DNA from: Brevundimonas vesicularis NBRC 12165
Lineage (GTDB): Bacteria; Pseudomonadota; Alphaproteobacteria; Caulobacterales; Caulobacteraceae
Direction: 5' to 3'
Assembly (NCBI RefSeq): GCF_001592205.1
Contig: NZ_BCWM01000017.1
Location: 22,155-86,154, forward strand
DNA length: 64,000 bases
The notes under the pieces are model-generated. The model saw only the letters and a list, made by a program, of their open reading frames with translations, searched no databases and was not told the DNA's origin. Of this stretch, positions 1 through 8,448 are shown piece by piece. Numbering within the stretch: position 1 is the first letter of the stretch; each line of letters begins with the position of its first letter. Made by a program: the position numbers and the translations under genes.

Positions 1-2
1 AC

Positions 3-467
3 ACCCATCATCATCGCCTGCCTTTGCGCGACCGGATGTATCTGGTCGATTTCCAGAAGTTTTCGGGCGAGGAGCGGCTGTACGAAGTCGACTTGATCGC
101 GGGTGAAGTGAAGGTGCTGCGCACCTGCCACGGTCGGGGATCGGACCCCAGCCACACCGGCTATGCCCAGCGCTTTTCCAACACGCCCGATTCCAACATG
201 TCCTCGATCGGCGCCTATGCGACGGCGGGCGCCAACTGGGGCGCGCAGCAGGGGCCGAACGTGCTGCTGGACGGGCTGGAATACACCAACGACAAGGCGC
301 GCGAGCGCGCCATCATCATCCACGGCGCCGATTACGCCGATCCCGACTTCCTGGCGCGCGAAGGCAAGCTGGGTCGCAGCTATGGCTGTTTCTCGGTCGC
401 CCACACCGACCTTCCGGCCTTGCGCGAGCGCATGGGCGAAGGCCGACTGCTGTTCGCGGCGGCCTAG
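3..467 (+). CDS. Murein L,D-transpeptidase catalytic-domain protein (YkuD_2 family), 5' end outside the window
   Basis: The reading frame is open to the left edge, so the N-terminus, probably including a signal peptide, is missing. The visible 150 or so residues match the YkuD_2 type of L,D-transpeptidase fold. They include a stretch about a nascent-product-like handle (VDLIAGEVKVLRTCHGRG), the segment FSNTPDSNMSSIGAY, the motif IIIHGADYADPDF and the presumed active-site motif GRSYGCFSV with its cysteine. L,D-transpeptidases use such a cysteine to crosslink or anchor peptidoglycan in the periplasm; this subfamily's exact substrate is not well known to me. The gene ends three bases before the convergent purD stop. 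The family is clear from the motifs; whether it is catalytically active in vivo is inference. Confidence 0.82.
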   Translation, partial: THHHRLPLRDRMYLVDFQKFSGEERLYEVDLIAGEVKVLRTCHGRGSDPSHTGYAQRFSNTPDSNMSSIGAYATAGANWGAQQGPNVLLDGLEYTNDKARERAIIIHGADYADPDFLAREGKLGRSYGCFSVAHTDLPALRERMGEGRLLFAAA

Positions 468-470
468 GCT

Positions 471-1745
471 TCAGCCCCGCTCCAGCGCGCGCCAGCCGAT
501 GTCGGAGCGGTTGAAGCCGCCCGGCCAGTCGATCTTGCGGATGGCGGCATAGGCGCGTTCGCGGGCCTGGGCGATGTCGTCGCCCTCGGCGCAGACGTTC
601 AGGACGCGCCCGCCCGAGGCGGCCAGCAAGCCGTCGTCGCGGCGCTTGGTTCCGGCGTGAAAGACCTGGACATGGGGGCCGAAGTCCTGATCGGCGCCAC
701 GGATGATCGAGCCTTCCAGCGGGCTGTCGGGATAGCCCTTGGCGGCCATGACCACGCAGATCACCGTCTGAGGCTTGAAGGCGGGCGAAGCCAGACCCGA
801 GACGTCGCCGCGCGCGCAGCCCAGCAGATAGGGGACGATGTCGCCCGCCATCCGCATCATCAGCACCTGGCATTCCGGGTCGCCGAAACGGGCGTTGAAC
901 TCGACCACCTTGGGGCCGTCCTCGGTCGCCATCAGACCGGCGTAGAGGACGCCGCGATAGGGCGCGCCCTCTTCGGCCATCTTGCGGATCGTCGGCTGGA
1001 CGATCAGCGCATCGGCCTGCTGCACCAGTTCGGGCGTGAAGACGGGGGCGGGGGAGTAGGCGCCCATGCCGCCGGTGTTGGGACCAAGGTCGCCGTCGAA
1101 GGCGCGCTTGTGGTCCTGGGCGCCGCCGAACAGCAGGGCGCGTTGACCGTCGCACAGGGCGAACAGCGAGCCTTCCTCGCCGTCCATGAACTCCTCGATG
1201 ACGACGCGGGCGCCGGCCGCGCCGAACCGGCCGCCCAGCATCCGTTCGATTTCGGCCTCGGCGTCGGGGCGGTCGGGGCTGATGGCCACGCCCTTGCCGG
1301 CGGCCAGGCCATCGGCCTTGATCACATAGGGCGGCCGGAACACGTCCAGCGCCGCCTTGGCGTCCTTGACCGTGTCATAGACGCCGTAGCCGGCGGTGGG
1401 GATTTCGTGCCGTTCAAGGAAGCCCTTCGAAAAGGCCTTTGACGTTTCCAGCTGCGCCGCCTTCGCGGTCGGCCCGAAGCAGGGAATGCCGGCCGAGGCG
1501 AGGCGGTCGGCGAGACCAGCGGCCAGCGCCACCTCCGGCCCCACAACGACCAGATCGGCCTTAATCTCTCTGGCCAGGGCGGCCAGGCCGTCGGCGTCGT
1601 CCGCCTTGACGGCGCGCAGCTCGCACAGCTTCTCGATGCCAGGGTTGCCCGGTGCGGCGACCAGGCGCGTGACCAGCGGAGACTGGGCGATCTTCCAGGC
1701 CAGGGCGTGTTCGCGGCCGCCCGATCCGACGAGAAGAATGTTCAT
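471..1745 (-). CDS. purD: Phosphoribosylamine-glycine ligase (GAR synthetase)
   Basis: Encodes an ATP-grasp enzyme of about 424 residues that joins glycine to 5-phosphoribosylamine, the second step of purine synthesis in the cytosol. The N-terminal domain begins with the classic MNILLVGSGGREHALAWK. The ATP-grasp core follows with VIKADGLAAGKGVAI, EEFMDGEEGSLFALCDG and the GPNTGGMGAYSPAP motif, and then EFNARFGDPECQ. Length is normal for the family. I chose the ATG at 1745 because it starts the conserved motif; a TTG four codons upstream (1757) is also open but would only add four residues. It is convergent with the transpeptidase gene, and a GC palindrome sits just upstream. No other pur genes are in the window. 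Confidence 0.97.
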   Translation of the reverse strand: MNILLVGSGGREHALAWKIAQSPLVTRLVAAPGNPGIEKLCELRAVKADDADGLAALAREIKADLVVVGPEVALAAGLADRLASAGIPCFGPTAKAAQLETSKAFSKGFLERHEIPTAGYGVYDTVKDAKAALDVFRPPYVIKADGLAAGKGVAISPDRPDAEAEIERMLGGRFGAAGARVVIEEFMDGEEGSLFALCDGQRALLFGGAQDHKRAFDGDLGPNTGGMGAYSPAPVFTPELVQQADALIVQPTIRKMAEEGAPYRGVLYAGLMATEDGPKVVEFNARFGDPECQVLMMRMAGDIVPYLLGCARGDVSGLASPAFKPQTVICVVMAAKGYPDSPLEGSIIRGADQDFGPHVQVFHAGTKRRDDGLLAASGGRVLNVCAEGDDIAQARERAYAAIRKIDWPGGFNRSDIGWRALERG

Positions 1746-1757
1746 GAGATCGGGCAA

Positions 1758-1781
1758 TGACCGGCCGGCGCCGGCCGGTCA
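1758..1781. repeat. Perfect 24-base GC-rich palindrome between two minus-strand genes
   Basis: The 24 bases from TGACC to GGTCA read the same on both strands. The palindrome lies between the end of the lipoprotein gene (1819) and the purD start (1745). As RNA it would fold into a very stable GC hairpin. There is no T-tract on the minus strand after it, so it is not a standard intrinsic terminator. It might be a processing or pausing hairpin or a protein-binding site. Its function is not shown by sequence. Confidence 0.6.
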
Positions 1782-1818
1782 AGCGCCCGTCAGACTTAAC
1801 GCCGCATTCAGCCTCCAA

Positions 1819-2250
1819 TCAGCGCGCTGGCGGGGTCCACGCCGGCAGGGCCTGCAGCTGGCCGGGCGTCAGATCGGTGACCAGATCCCGGTCGCCGTTG
1901 CGGTCGATCGGAGACACGTCCGCGACCGGAACCAACACCTTCATGTCGCCAGGTCCCTCCAGTTCGACGACCAGATGGGTCAGGGCGCCCGAAGCGTCCA
2001 GCACCAGGGTTTCGACATCGCCCAGATCGACGTTGGCGCGCGAATACAGGTCTGCATCCTCCAGCTGATCGCGGGTCATGTTGAAGGCCAAGGCGGCGTT
2101 CGAGGCGGCGGCATCCGCCTGTTGATCCGGCAAGGCCACGGGCGCCGCGCCCGGCGCTGGGGCCTGGACCACATCGTCGTCGCGATCCGAGCAGGCGACG
2201 ACGCCGCCAGTCAGGCAAAGAATGGCGGCGAGCGGGACGAAGCGGTTCAT
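1819..2250 (-). CDS. Putative lipoprotein with a PRC-barrel-like segment
   Basis: A 143-residue protein. The N-terminus MNRFVPLAAILCLTGGVVAC is a signal peptide ending in a lipobox-like GVVAC with Cys20, followed by an acidic and Ala/Pro-rich linker. The C-terminal part (residues 60-125) reads like a PRC-barrel: ADLYSRANVDLGDVETLVLD, then HLVVELEG and KVLVPVADVSPID. PRC-barrels are small beta domains found in ribosome-maturation and envelope proteins; the exact role here is unknown. It was probably anchored in the outer membrane or inner membrane by lipidation. It lies 16 bases downstream of a tiny membrane-protein gene on the same strand (2267-2428). The lipobox is seen directly; the PRC assignment is by pattern and less certain. 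Confidence 0.7.
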   Translation of the reverse strand: MNRFVPLAAILCLTGGVVACSDRDDDVVQAPAPGAAPVALPDQQADAAASNAALAFNMTRDQLEDADLYSRANVDLGDVETLVLDASGALTHLVVELEGPGDMKVLVPVADVSPIDRNGDRDLVTDLTPGQLQALPAWTPPAR

Positions 2251-2266
2251 ACGGCCTCCTTAGACA

Positions 2267-2428
2267 TTAGAGCAGGGCCGAGACGACGTAGACGCCCAGG
2301 CCCAGCAGAATGATGCAGCCGATGATCAGCCACGGGCTCATGGCGCCGCCGCCCCCGGCGCGGCGCGACAGATCGCGCTCGTGCGGGTCACGGTCAGAAG
2401 GATCGGTTCCGGGCGGGTCGGCGGCCAT
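2267..2428 (-). CDS. Small single-span membrane protein, 53 residues
   Basis: A short gene I translated by hand on the minus strand from the ATG at 2428 to a TAA at 2267. The N-terminal half is hydrophilic and charged (MAADPPGTDPSDRDPHERDL), followed by SRRAGGGG. The C-terminal half is one hydrophobic span, SPWLIIGCIILLGLGVYVVS, ending in ALL. Positive residues before the span suggest the N-terminus stays inside. Codon use, with G/C at third positions, is like its neighbours. It precedes the lipoprotein gene by 16 bases, so the two may be co-transcribed. A second possible start is the ATG at 2341, giving only the membrane part. I do not know its function; tiny proteins with this look are common in Caulobacterales. 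Confidence 0.6.
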   Translation of the reverse strand: MAADPPGTDPSDRDPHERDLSRRAGGGGAMSPWLIIGCIILLGLGVYVVSALL

Positions 2429-2492
2429 GAAAGTCGAACGACAGGGCGCGTGCGGCGTTCCCGGGCGGATCGACGCAGGCTAGGATGCTTCC

Positions 2493-4088
2493 ATGAGCGA
2501 CGACTCCTACGTATTCGAAGGCCCGGCCGAGGTCCCCGCCCCGCGCGACAACAATCCGCCCCTGTCGATCTCGGAGCTGTCGTTCGCGCTGAAGCGCACG
2601 CTGGAAGACCGGTTCGGCCACGTGCGGCTGCGCGGCGAGGTCTCCAAGGTCAATCGCCACGCCTCGGGCCACATCTATCTGACACTGAAGGACGACAAGT
2701 CGGCCATCGACGGCGTGGTGTGGAAGGGGTCGGTGCGCGGCCTCGGCGTCCAGCCCGAGGCGGGGCTGGAGGTCATCGTCACCGGCAAGATCACCTCCTA
2801 TCCGGCGCGGTCGTCCTATCAGATCGTAATCGAGAGCATGGAAGCGGCCGGGGCGGGCGCCCTGCTGGCCCAGTTGGAACGGCTGAAGGTCCGCTTGCGT
2901 GAGGAAGGGCTGTTCGAGCCGGGGCGCAAGAAGCCCCTGCCCGCCTTTCCCGCGACCATCGGCGTGATCACCAGCCCGACCGGCGCGGTGATTCGCGACG
3001 TGCTGCACCGGATTGCCGAACGCTGGCCCTGTCGTGTCATCGTCTGGCCCGTGGTCGTTCAGGGCGAATCGGCCTGCGGTCAGGTGTCGAACGCCATTCG
3101 CGGCTTTGATGCGATGACCGCCGACGGGCCGATCCCCCGCCCGGACCTTCTGATCGTCGCGCGCGGCGGCGGGTCGGTCGAGGACCTGTGGTGCTTCAAC
3201 GACGAAGGTCTGGCGCGGACCGTGGTGGCGGCGCGCATTCCGATCATCTCGGCCGTGGGGCACGAGACGGATACGACCCTGATCGACTTCGTCTCGGATC
3301 GCCGGGCGCCGACCCCGACGGGCGCGGCCGAAATGGCGACGCCGGTGCTGGCGGACCTGCGCTATACCGTCGCCGACATGGACCGGCGCATGGTGCAGGC
3401 AGGCGGACGGCTGATCGAGGATCGACGCACGCGCCTAAGGGCCGTGGCGCGCGGCCTGCCGGCGCGACCGGAGGACCTACTGGCTCTGGCGCAACAACGA
3501 CTGGACCATGTTTCGAGCCGGCTGGGATCGGGCCTGCAACGCAACGTCGCCCTGCACGAGCGGCATCTGGCGGTGACGGGCGGCAAGCTGAGCCCAGCCC
3601 TGCTGCGCCAGCGGATCGAGCGGGGGCAGGACCGGCTGCGCGGCGCGGGCGACCGGTTGGGCGCAGCGCTTCAGGCCGGCGTGGCGCGCGGCGAACGGCG
3701 GTTGTTGCAGGTCTCCGGGCGGCTGTCGCCCGAACCGCTGCATCGACGACTGGACCAGCGTCAGGCCCGGCTTGAAGCCGTCGGGGCGCGGCTGGATGGG
3801 GTCCTGCCGCGCCGACTGGAGCGGGACGCCGATCGCCTGGCGGCGCTGTCGCGCGCGCTGACGACCCTGGACCCCGGACGGCCCAAGCCCGGCTTCGCCC
3901 GCGTGGAAGATTCAGACGGCGCCTGGATCACCTCGGCCAAGGCGCTGGAGGCGGGTCAGGCGGTCCGGCTGGTGTTCGGCGACGGCGTTCAGCCCGCGAC
4001 AATCGACGGCGGCGAACCCCGTCCGTTCCCGCCGCGTCCGGCGGCCAAGCCGAAGCCGTCCGCCGCCGATCAGGGCAGCCTGTTCTGA
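2493..4088 (+). CDS. xseA: Exodeoxyribonuclease VII large subunit
   Basis: 531 residues, the large subunit of the nuclease that degrades single-stranded DNA into oligonucleotides, working with small subunit XseB (not in the window). The N-terminal OB-fold starts at about residue 25 ([17 protein letters not shown], then [20 protein letters not shown]). The catalytic domain follows with [18 protein letters not shown], the [20 protein letters not shown] motif and [28 protein letters not shown] long, Arg- and Leu-rich repetitive segment at residues 300-450 is the expected extended helical region. The length is somewhat above the Escherichia coli protein because of the C-terminal extension. An AGGA at 2481-2484 lies 8 bases before the ATG and serves as ribosome-binding site. 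Confidence 0.97.
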   Translation: MSDDSYVFEGPAEVPAPRDNNPPLSISELSFALKRTLEDRFGHVRLRGEVSKVNRHASGHIYLTLKDDKSAIDGVVWKGSVRGLGVQPEAGLEVIVTGKITSYPARSSYQIVIESMEAAGAGALLAQLERLKVRLREEGLFEPGRKKPLPAFPATIGVITSPTGAVIRDVLHRIAERWPCRVIVWPVVVQGESACGQVSNAIRGFDAMTADGPIPRPDLLIVARGGGSVEDLWCFNDEGLARTVVAARIPIISAVGHETDTTLIDFVSDRRAPTPTGAAEMATPVLADLRYTVADMDRRMVQAGGRLIEDRRTRLRAVARGLPARPEDLLALAQQRLDHVSSRLGSGLQRNVALHERHLAVTGGKLSPALLRQRIERGQDRLRGAGDRLGAALQAGVARGERRLLQVSGRLSPEPLHRRLDQRQARLEAVGARLDGVLPRRLERDADRLAALSRALTTLDPGRPKPGFARVEDSDGAWITSAKALEAGQAVRLVFGDGVQPATIDGGEPRPFPPRPAAKPKPSAADQGSLF

Positions 4089-4152
4089 CGGCGGCGGATA
4101 TGATCCGCGTTTTCCGCTTCGCCCCGGCGCCGCTTCCTGCTAACGGCGCCGC

Positions 4153-4659
4153 ATGAAGATCACGCGCCTTGCCGTCACCGCCTATGTGTTCGCCCTCCTG
4201 ATCATCATTCTGGATCAGCTGACCAAGGCCTGGATCATCAGCGGCCTGTCGCTGCAGGAAGTCGGCCGCATCCCGGTCTTCCCGCCGATCCTCAACTTCA
4301 GCTGGGTCGAGAACACCGGCGTCAGCTTCGGCCTGTTCGGCGGCGGCGAAGCGCGCTGGGGCCTGGCCATCTTCTCCATCGTCGTCTCGGCCGGCCTGGC
4401 CTGGTGGGCGACGCAATCGAACCGACGCCTGCTGATCACCGCAATCGGTTTCGTCATGGGCGGGGCGCTGGGCAATGTGATCGACCGGATCCGCTTCGGC
4501 TATGTGGTCGACTTCATCGACTTCTCGGGCACCGGCGTCTTTCCCTGGGTGTTCAACGTCGCCGACAGCGCCATCACCATCGGTGTCGTGCTGCTGATTA
4601 TCGACAGCCTGATCTCCGACAAGCCTGTGAAGGTTGGCGCGGCCCCCGAAAAGTCGTAA
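4153..4659 (+). CDS. lspA: Lipoprotein signal peptidase (signal peptidase II)
   Basis: 168 residues. An inner-membrane aspartyl protease that cuts the signal peptide of prolipoproteins after lipidation. Four hydrophobic spans are visible, at about residues 10-30, 65-85, 90-110 and 132-155. The conserved motifs are NTGVSFGLF, GGALGNVIDRIRFGYVVDFIDF and FNVADSAITIG, which carry the two catalytic aspartates (in NVIDR and NVADS). It is followed 71 bases later by a lipoprotein gene that would be one of its substrates, an arrangement seen in other alphaproteobacteria. Confidence 0.96.
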   Translation: MKITRLAVTAYVFALLIIILDQLTKAWIISGLSLQEVGRIPVFPPILNFSWVENTGVSFGLFGGGEARWGLAIFSIVVSAGLAWWATQSNRRLLITAIGFVMGGALGNVIDRIRFGYVVDFIDFSGTGVFPWVFNVADSAITIGVVLLIIDSLISDKPVKVGAAPEKS

Positions 4660-4730
4660 TCACCCCGTCTTCACTATGCCAACAACGCCCGAGCGGCGTT
4701 TCGTGCATCAGCCGACCAGAGCCTGAAACC

Positions 4731-5297
4731 ATGCGTATCCGCAGTGTCGCCGTCCTGACCCTCGTCGCCTCCTCCGCGCTCGCCGTCTCGGCCTGCGGAA
4801 GCATCAAACAGGGCATCGGCCTGACAAAGGTGGTGCCGGACGAGTTCGTCACCGTCTCGACCGCCCCGCTCAGCATTCCGCCGGAGTACGGCCTGCGTCC
4901 GCCCGCGCCGGGCCAGCCGCGCCCGCAGGAACTGGCCCCCGAAAGCGCCGCGCGTCAGATTCTTCTGGGTCAGCGTCAGGCCGTCACCCGCACGCCGGGC
5001 GAACAGGTCCTGGTGGCTCAGGCCGGCGGCGAACAGGCCGACCCCCTGGCCCGCTATGTCGTCGATGACGAGTTCGGCGATCTGGCGCACAAGGACCAGA
5101 GCTTCGCCGACCGGCTGATGTTCTGGCGCAAGGACGACGCCTCGACCCAGGCCCCGACGGTTCGCCAGACCGCCGAAGGCCAGAAGACCATCGACGCCTC
5201 GACCGAGGCCGCCCGTCTTCAGGCTCTGACCGGCGGCCAGCAGGCCATCACGATCCAGCCGCGTCGCAGCAGCGGATTCAAACTGCCGGGCCTGTAA
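4731..5297 (+). CDS. DUF3035 family lipoprotein
   Basis: 188 residues. The start MRIRSVAVLTLVASSALAVSAC is a lipoprotein signal with the lipobox AVSAC. The mature part begins GSIKQGIGLTKVVPDEF, followed by the family-typical VVPDEFVTVSTAPLSIPPEYGLRPP, and ends in a low-complexity Gln/Thr/Arg-rich tail. This pattern (PDEF ... PLxxPPxxxLRPP) is that of DUF3035, a family often encoded after lspA in alphaproteobacteria. The function is unknown; it presumably sits in the outer membrane periplasmic face. The frame is open upstream into lspA, but the ATG at 4731 is the only start giving a clean signal peptide. A terminator follows 10 bases after the stop. Confidence 0.85.
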   Translation: MRIRSVAVLTLVASSALAVSACGSIKQGIGLTKVVPDEFVTVSTAPLSIPPEYGLRPPAPGQPRPQELAPESAARQILLGQRQAVTRTPGEQVLVAQAGGEQADPLARYVVDDEFGDLAHKDQSFADRLMFWRKDDASTQAPTVRQTAEGQKTIDASTEAARLQALTGGQQAITIQPRRSSGFKLPGL

Positions 5298-5307
5298 AGA
5301 CCGATAC

Positions 5308-5342
5308 GACGGGCGCTTGCCACGGCAGCGTCCGTCTTTATT
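5308..5342 (+). terminator. Intrinsic terminator after the DUF3035 lipoprotein gene
   Basis: A 10-base stem (GACGGGCGCT pairing with AGCGTCCGTC, with one G-T pair) with a 9-base loop is followed by TTTATT. It lies 11 bases after the stop codon on the same strand. Confidence 0.75.
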
Positions 5343-5371
5343 GTAAACGGACCTGATCAGGAGCCGTTTGC

Positions 5372-5815
5372 ATGACCGAAACCGTCGATATCGCCGCCCT
5401 GTCTGGGATCGACCAACTGCGTCTGGGCATGACGGGCGGCTTCATCGCGCCCATCGCCCGCACCGTCGGCTTCGAACTGACCGAAGTTGAAGAAGGCCGG
5501 GTGGTGTTCGAGGCCATCCCCACCACCGCCGTCTATAATCCGCTGGGCACGGTCCATGGCGGTTGGATCGCGACGGTGCTCGACTCGGCCTGCGGCTGCG
5601 TCGTGCATTCGACGCTCCGGCCGGGCCAGACCTATACGACGCTGGAACTGAAGACGGTTTTTCACAAGGCGCTGACGGCCGGCACGCCGGTTCGTGCCGA
5701 GGGCCGGATCGTTCAGGCCGGTCGCCGCGCGGCCTTCTCGGAGGCCGATCTGCGCGGCCTGGACGGCAAGCTCTATGCGACCGCGACCTCGACCTGCCTG
5801 GTGATGGAGCGCTGA
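5372..5815 (+). CDS. PaaI-family acyl-CoA thioesterase (hotdog fold)
   Basis: 147 residues. The hotdog-fold thioesterase signature is clear: NPLGTVHGGWIATVLDSACG at about residues 55-74 (helix after the HGG turn), then TLELKTVFHKALTAGTPVRAEGRIV and a final ATATSTCLVM strand. The family hydrolyses aromatic or short to medium acyl-CoAs in the cytosol. The catalytic acid usually lies in the HGG-helix, here the aspartate of VLDSA. The substrate cannot be told from sequence. It stands alone between a terminator and the secreted-protein gene. Confidence 0.88.
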   Translation: MTETVDIAALSGIDQLRLGMTGGFIAPIARTVGFELTEVEEGRVVFEAIPTTAVYNPLGTVHGGWIATVLDSACGCVVHSTLRPGQTYTTLELKTVFHKALTAGTPVRAEGRIVQAGRRAAFSEADLRGLDGKLYATATSTCLVMER

Positions 5816-5923
5816 GGGCAGCAAGCGTTTGCCGCGCCTCGCTTTAGCCGCTATCAGCGGCGAGCGTTGATGATCGGCCGCCGATCGTCGTGCGCCCTCT
5901 CTCGCTGTCGGAAAAATAAGCTG

Positions 5924-6610
5924 ATGCGTCGCGTGTTCACCGCCCTGGCCGCCCTCTCCATCGCGGCCTCCGTCCTGCCCGTCGCCGCCGAGGCCCAGAC
6001 CTCCCAACGTCAACGCGAGCGCGGCGGCCAACAGCAGCAGGCCTCGGGTGAAGACGCCGCGCCGTCGCGCGCGCCGCGCATCGCACCCCTGCGTCGCCGC
6101 GCCAACGCCGGCCCCTGCCCCTATGTGAAGATCCTCTACGACGCCGCCCGCTACGTCGAGCTGGAAGGCGGCCGCGCCGCCGTGGCCAACGTCGGCTACA
6201 CCGGCGAGATCGAGGGCATCGCCTCGGACTGCGAATATCGCGAGGCCGATCCGATTCGCGTCGACATGGACGTGCTGTTCAACCTGGGCCGCGGCCCGCA
6301 GGCGGCGGGCGAGCAGCGCACCTACCGCTACTGGATCGCGGTGACCGAGCGGAACAACGCCATCCTGTCCAAGGAATACTTCGATCTGCCGGTGAACTTC
6401 GAGGGCCAGCGCACCGCCTCGGTCACTGAAAAGCGCACCATCGTCATTCCGCGCGCCGGCATCGAGACCAGCGGCAGCAACTTCGAAATCCTGGTCGGTT
6501 TCGACGTGACGCCGGAAATGGCCGAGTTCAACCGCTCGGGCAGCCGCTTCCGCGTTAACGCCGGCACGACGCCCGCCGCGCCAGCGCCTGCCTCCGCACC
6601 GAGCCAATAA
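5924..6610 (+). CDS. Secreted protein of unknown function
   Basis: 228 residues. A clear Sec signal peptide [19 protein letters not shown] with cleavage likely after AAEAQ. A Gln/Arg-rich linker follows, then a conserved-looking domain from [21 protein letters not shown] onward with two cysteines (GPCPY and SDCEY) that could form a disulfide. Its later strands ([30 protein letters not shown]) look like a beta-sandwich. The tail is Ala/Pro-rich. The frame is open 57 bases further upstream, but only the ATG at 5924 gives a signal peptide. The TAA stop overlaps the ATG of argS by one base (TAATG), so the two are probably translated in coupling. I do not recognise the family. Confidence 0.75.
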   Translation: MRRVFTALAALSIAASVLPVAAEAQTSQRQRERGGQQQQASGEDAAPSRAPRIAPLRRRANAGPCPYVKILYDAARYVELEGGRAAVANVGYTGEIEGIASDCEYREADPIRVDMDVLFNLGRGPQAAGEQRTYRYWIAVTERNNAILSKEYFDLPVNFEGQRTASVTEKRTIVIPRAGIETSGSNFEILVGFDVTPEMAEFNRSGSRFRVNAGTTPAAPAPASAPSQ

Positions 6611-8412
6611 TGTCTGATCTGAAGACCGTCCTCAGCGAAGCGGTCGCCGCCGCCTTCGCCGCCGAAGGCGTGGACCCGGCCCTGGCCCGCGTAACCCCGT
6701 CGGACCGCCCCGACCTGGCCGATTTCCAGTCCAATGGCGCGCTCGCCGCCGCCAAGGCGCTGAAGGCCAATCCACGCGATCTGGCCGGCAAGATCGCCGA
6801 GCGCCTAAGCGCGGATGCACGCTTCGCCTCGGTGGAGGTCGCGGGACCGGGCTTCATCAATCTGAAGCTCTCCGACGCGCTGCTGGCCGAACGGGCCACC
6901 GAGGTGGCGAACGACGCCGCCCACGCGGGCGCCGCGACCGTGGCCGAACCGCGCCAGGTGGTCATCGACTACGGTGGTCCCAATGTCGCCAAGCCGATGC
7001 ACGTCGGTCATTTGCGCAGCGCCATCATCGGCGAAAGCCTGAAGCGGCTGTTCCGCTTCCGCGGCGACCACGTCACCGGCGACGCCCACTTCGGCGACTG
7101 GGGCTTCCAGATGGGTCTGCTGATCGTCGCCTGCGGTGACGAAAAGCTGGCCGACGCCTTCATGGCCGAGGGCGACGGCCCCTTCCCGGTCGACAGCCCC
7201 GTGACCTTGGCCGACCTGGACCGCCTTTATCCGCAGGCCGCCGGCAAGGCCAAGGAGGATCCGGTCTTCCGCGATCGCGCCCGCAAGGCGACGGCGGAAC
7301 TCCAAAACGGACGTTCCGGCTATCGCGCGCTCTGGCAGCATTTCGTGGCGGTCAGCCGTGAGGCGCTGAAGCGCGAATACGGCGACCTGTCGGTCGATTT
7401 CGACCTGTGGAACGGCGAGAGCGACGCCGATCCGCAGATGCCGGAAATGCTGGCGCACCTGAAAGAGACCGGCCTGCTGGTCGAGGACGACGGCGCCCAG
7501 GTGGTTCACGTCGCCAAGCCCGGCGAGACGCGCAAGAAGAAGCTGGCCGACGGCTCGGTGATCGAGGCCCCCTCGCCCCCGCCCCTGCTGGTCATCAGCT
7601 CGGAAGGCTCGGCCATGTACGGCACGACCGACCTGGCCACCATCCTGGACCGCAAGAAGGCTCTGGCGCCCGACCTGGCCCTCTACGTTGTCGACGAACG
7701 CCAGGCCGAGCATTTCGAACAGGTCTTCCGCGCCGCCTATCTGGCTGGTTACGCCGAGCAGGGCGCGCTGGAGCATCTCGGCTTCGGCACGATGAACGGA
7801 CAGGACGGCAAGCCCTTCAAGACGCGCGCCGGCGGCGTGCTGAAGCTGCGCGACCTGATCGACCAGGCGACGGACAAGGCGCGCGAGCGTTTGCGCGAAG
7901 CCAAGCTGGGCGACGACCTGTCGCCGGAAGAGTTCGAGGCCATCGCGCACAAGGTGGCCATCGCGGCCTTGAAGTTCGCCGACCTGTCGAACGCGCGCAC
8001 CACCAGCTACGTCTTCGATCTCGACCGCTTCATGAGCTTCGAGGGCAAGACCGGACCGTATCTGCTTTACCAGTCGGTCCGCATCAAATCCCTGCTGCGC
8101 AAGGGCGCCGAACAGGGACTGACGCCCGGCGCCATCGTCATCGCCGAACCGGCGGAGCGCGATCTGGCCCTGACGCTGGACGCCTTCTCGACGGCCGTGT
8201 CGGACGCCTACGACAAGCGGATGCCGCATCTGGTCGCCGAACACGCCTATCGCGTGGCCCAGTCCTTCTCGAAATTCTACGCCGCCTGCCCCGTGCTGAT
8301 CGCGCCGGACGAAGCGACCAAACGCTCGCGTCTGGCCCTGTCCGCTGCGGCTCTGCGCCAGCTGGAAATCGCGCTGAACCTGCTGGGCATCGACACGCCG
8401 GAGCGGATGTAG
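6610..8412 (+). CDS. argS: Arginine-tRNA ligase
   Basis: 600 residues, a class I aminoacyl-tRNA synthetase charging tRNA-Arg. The N-terminal Arg-tRNA domain (about residues 1-90) ends with [12 protein letters not shown]. The catalytic core has [20 protein letters not shown], which contains the HVGH form of the HIGH signature, and [13 protein letters not shown]. Later motifs are YGTTDLATI and [22 protein letters not shown]. The C-terminal DALR anticodon-binding domain starts near residue 490 and ends [12 protein letters not shown]. Length is normal. It is translationally coupled to the secreted-protein gene upstream. Confidence 0.98.
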   Translation: MSDLKTVLSEAVAAAFAAEGVDPALARVTPSDRPDLADFQSNGALAAAKALKANPRDLAGKIAERLSADARFASVEVAGPGFINLKLSDALLAERATEVANDAAHAGAATVAEPRQVVIDYGGPNVAKPMHVGHLRSAIIGESLKRLFRFRGDHVTGDAHFGDWGFQMGLLIVACGDEKLADAFMAEGDGPFPVDSPVTLADLDRLYPQAAGKAKEDPVFRDRARKATAELQNGRSGYRALWQHFVAVSREALKREYGDLSVDFDLWNGESDADPQMPEMLAHLKETGLLVEDDGAQVVHVAKPGETRKKKLADGSVIEAPSPPPLLVISSEGSAMYGTTDLATILDRKKALAPDLALYVVDERQAEHFEQVFRAAYLAGYAEQGALEHLGFGTMNGQDGKPFKTRAGGVLKLRDLIDQATDKARERLREAKLGDDLSPEEFEAIAHKVAIAALKFADLSNARTTSYVFDLDRFMSFEGKTGPYLLYQSVRIKSLLRKGAEQGLTPGAIVIAEPAERDLALTLDAFSTAVSDAYDKRMPHLVAEHAYRVAQSFSKFYAACPVLIAPDEATKRSRLALSAAALRQLEIALNLLGIDTPERM

Positions 8413-8448
8413 GGTATAGACGGGGCGACATCCTCCCGGAGATCGCCC

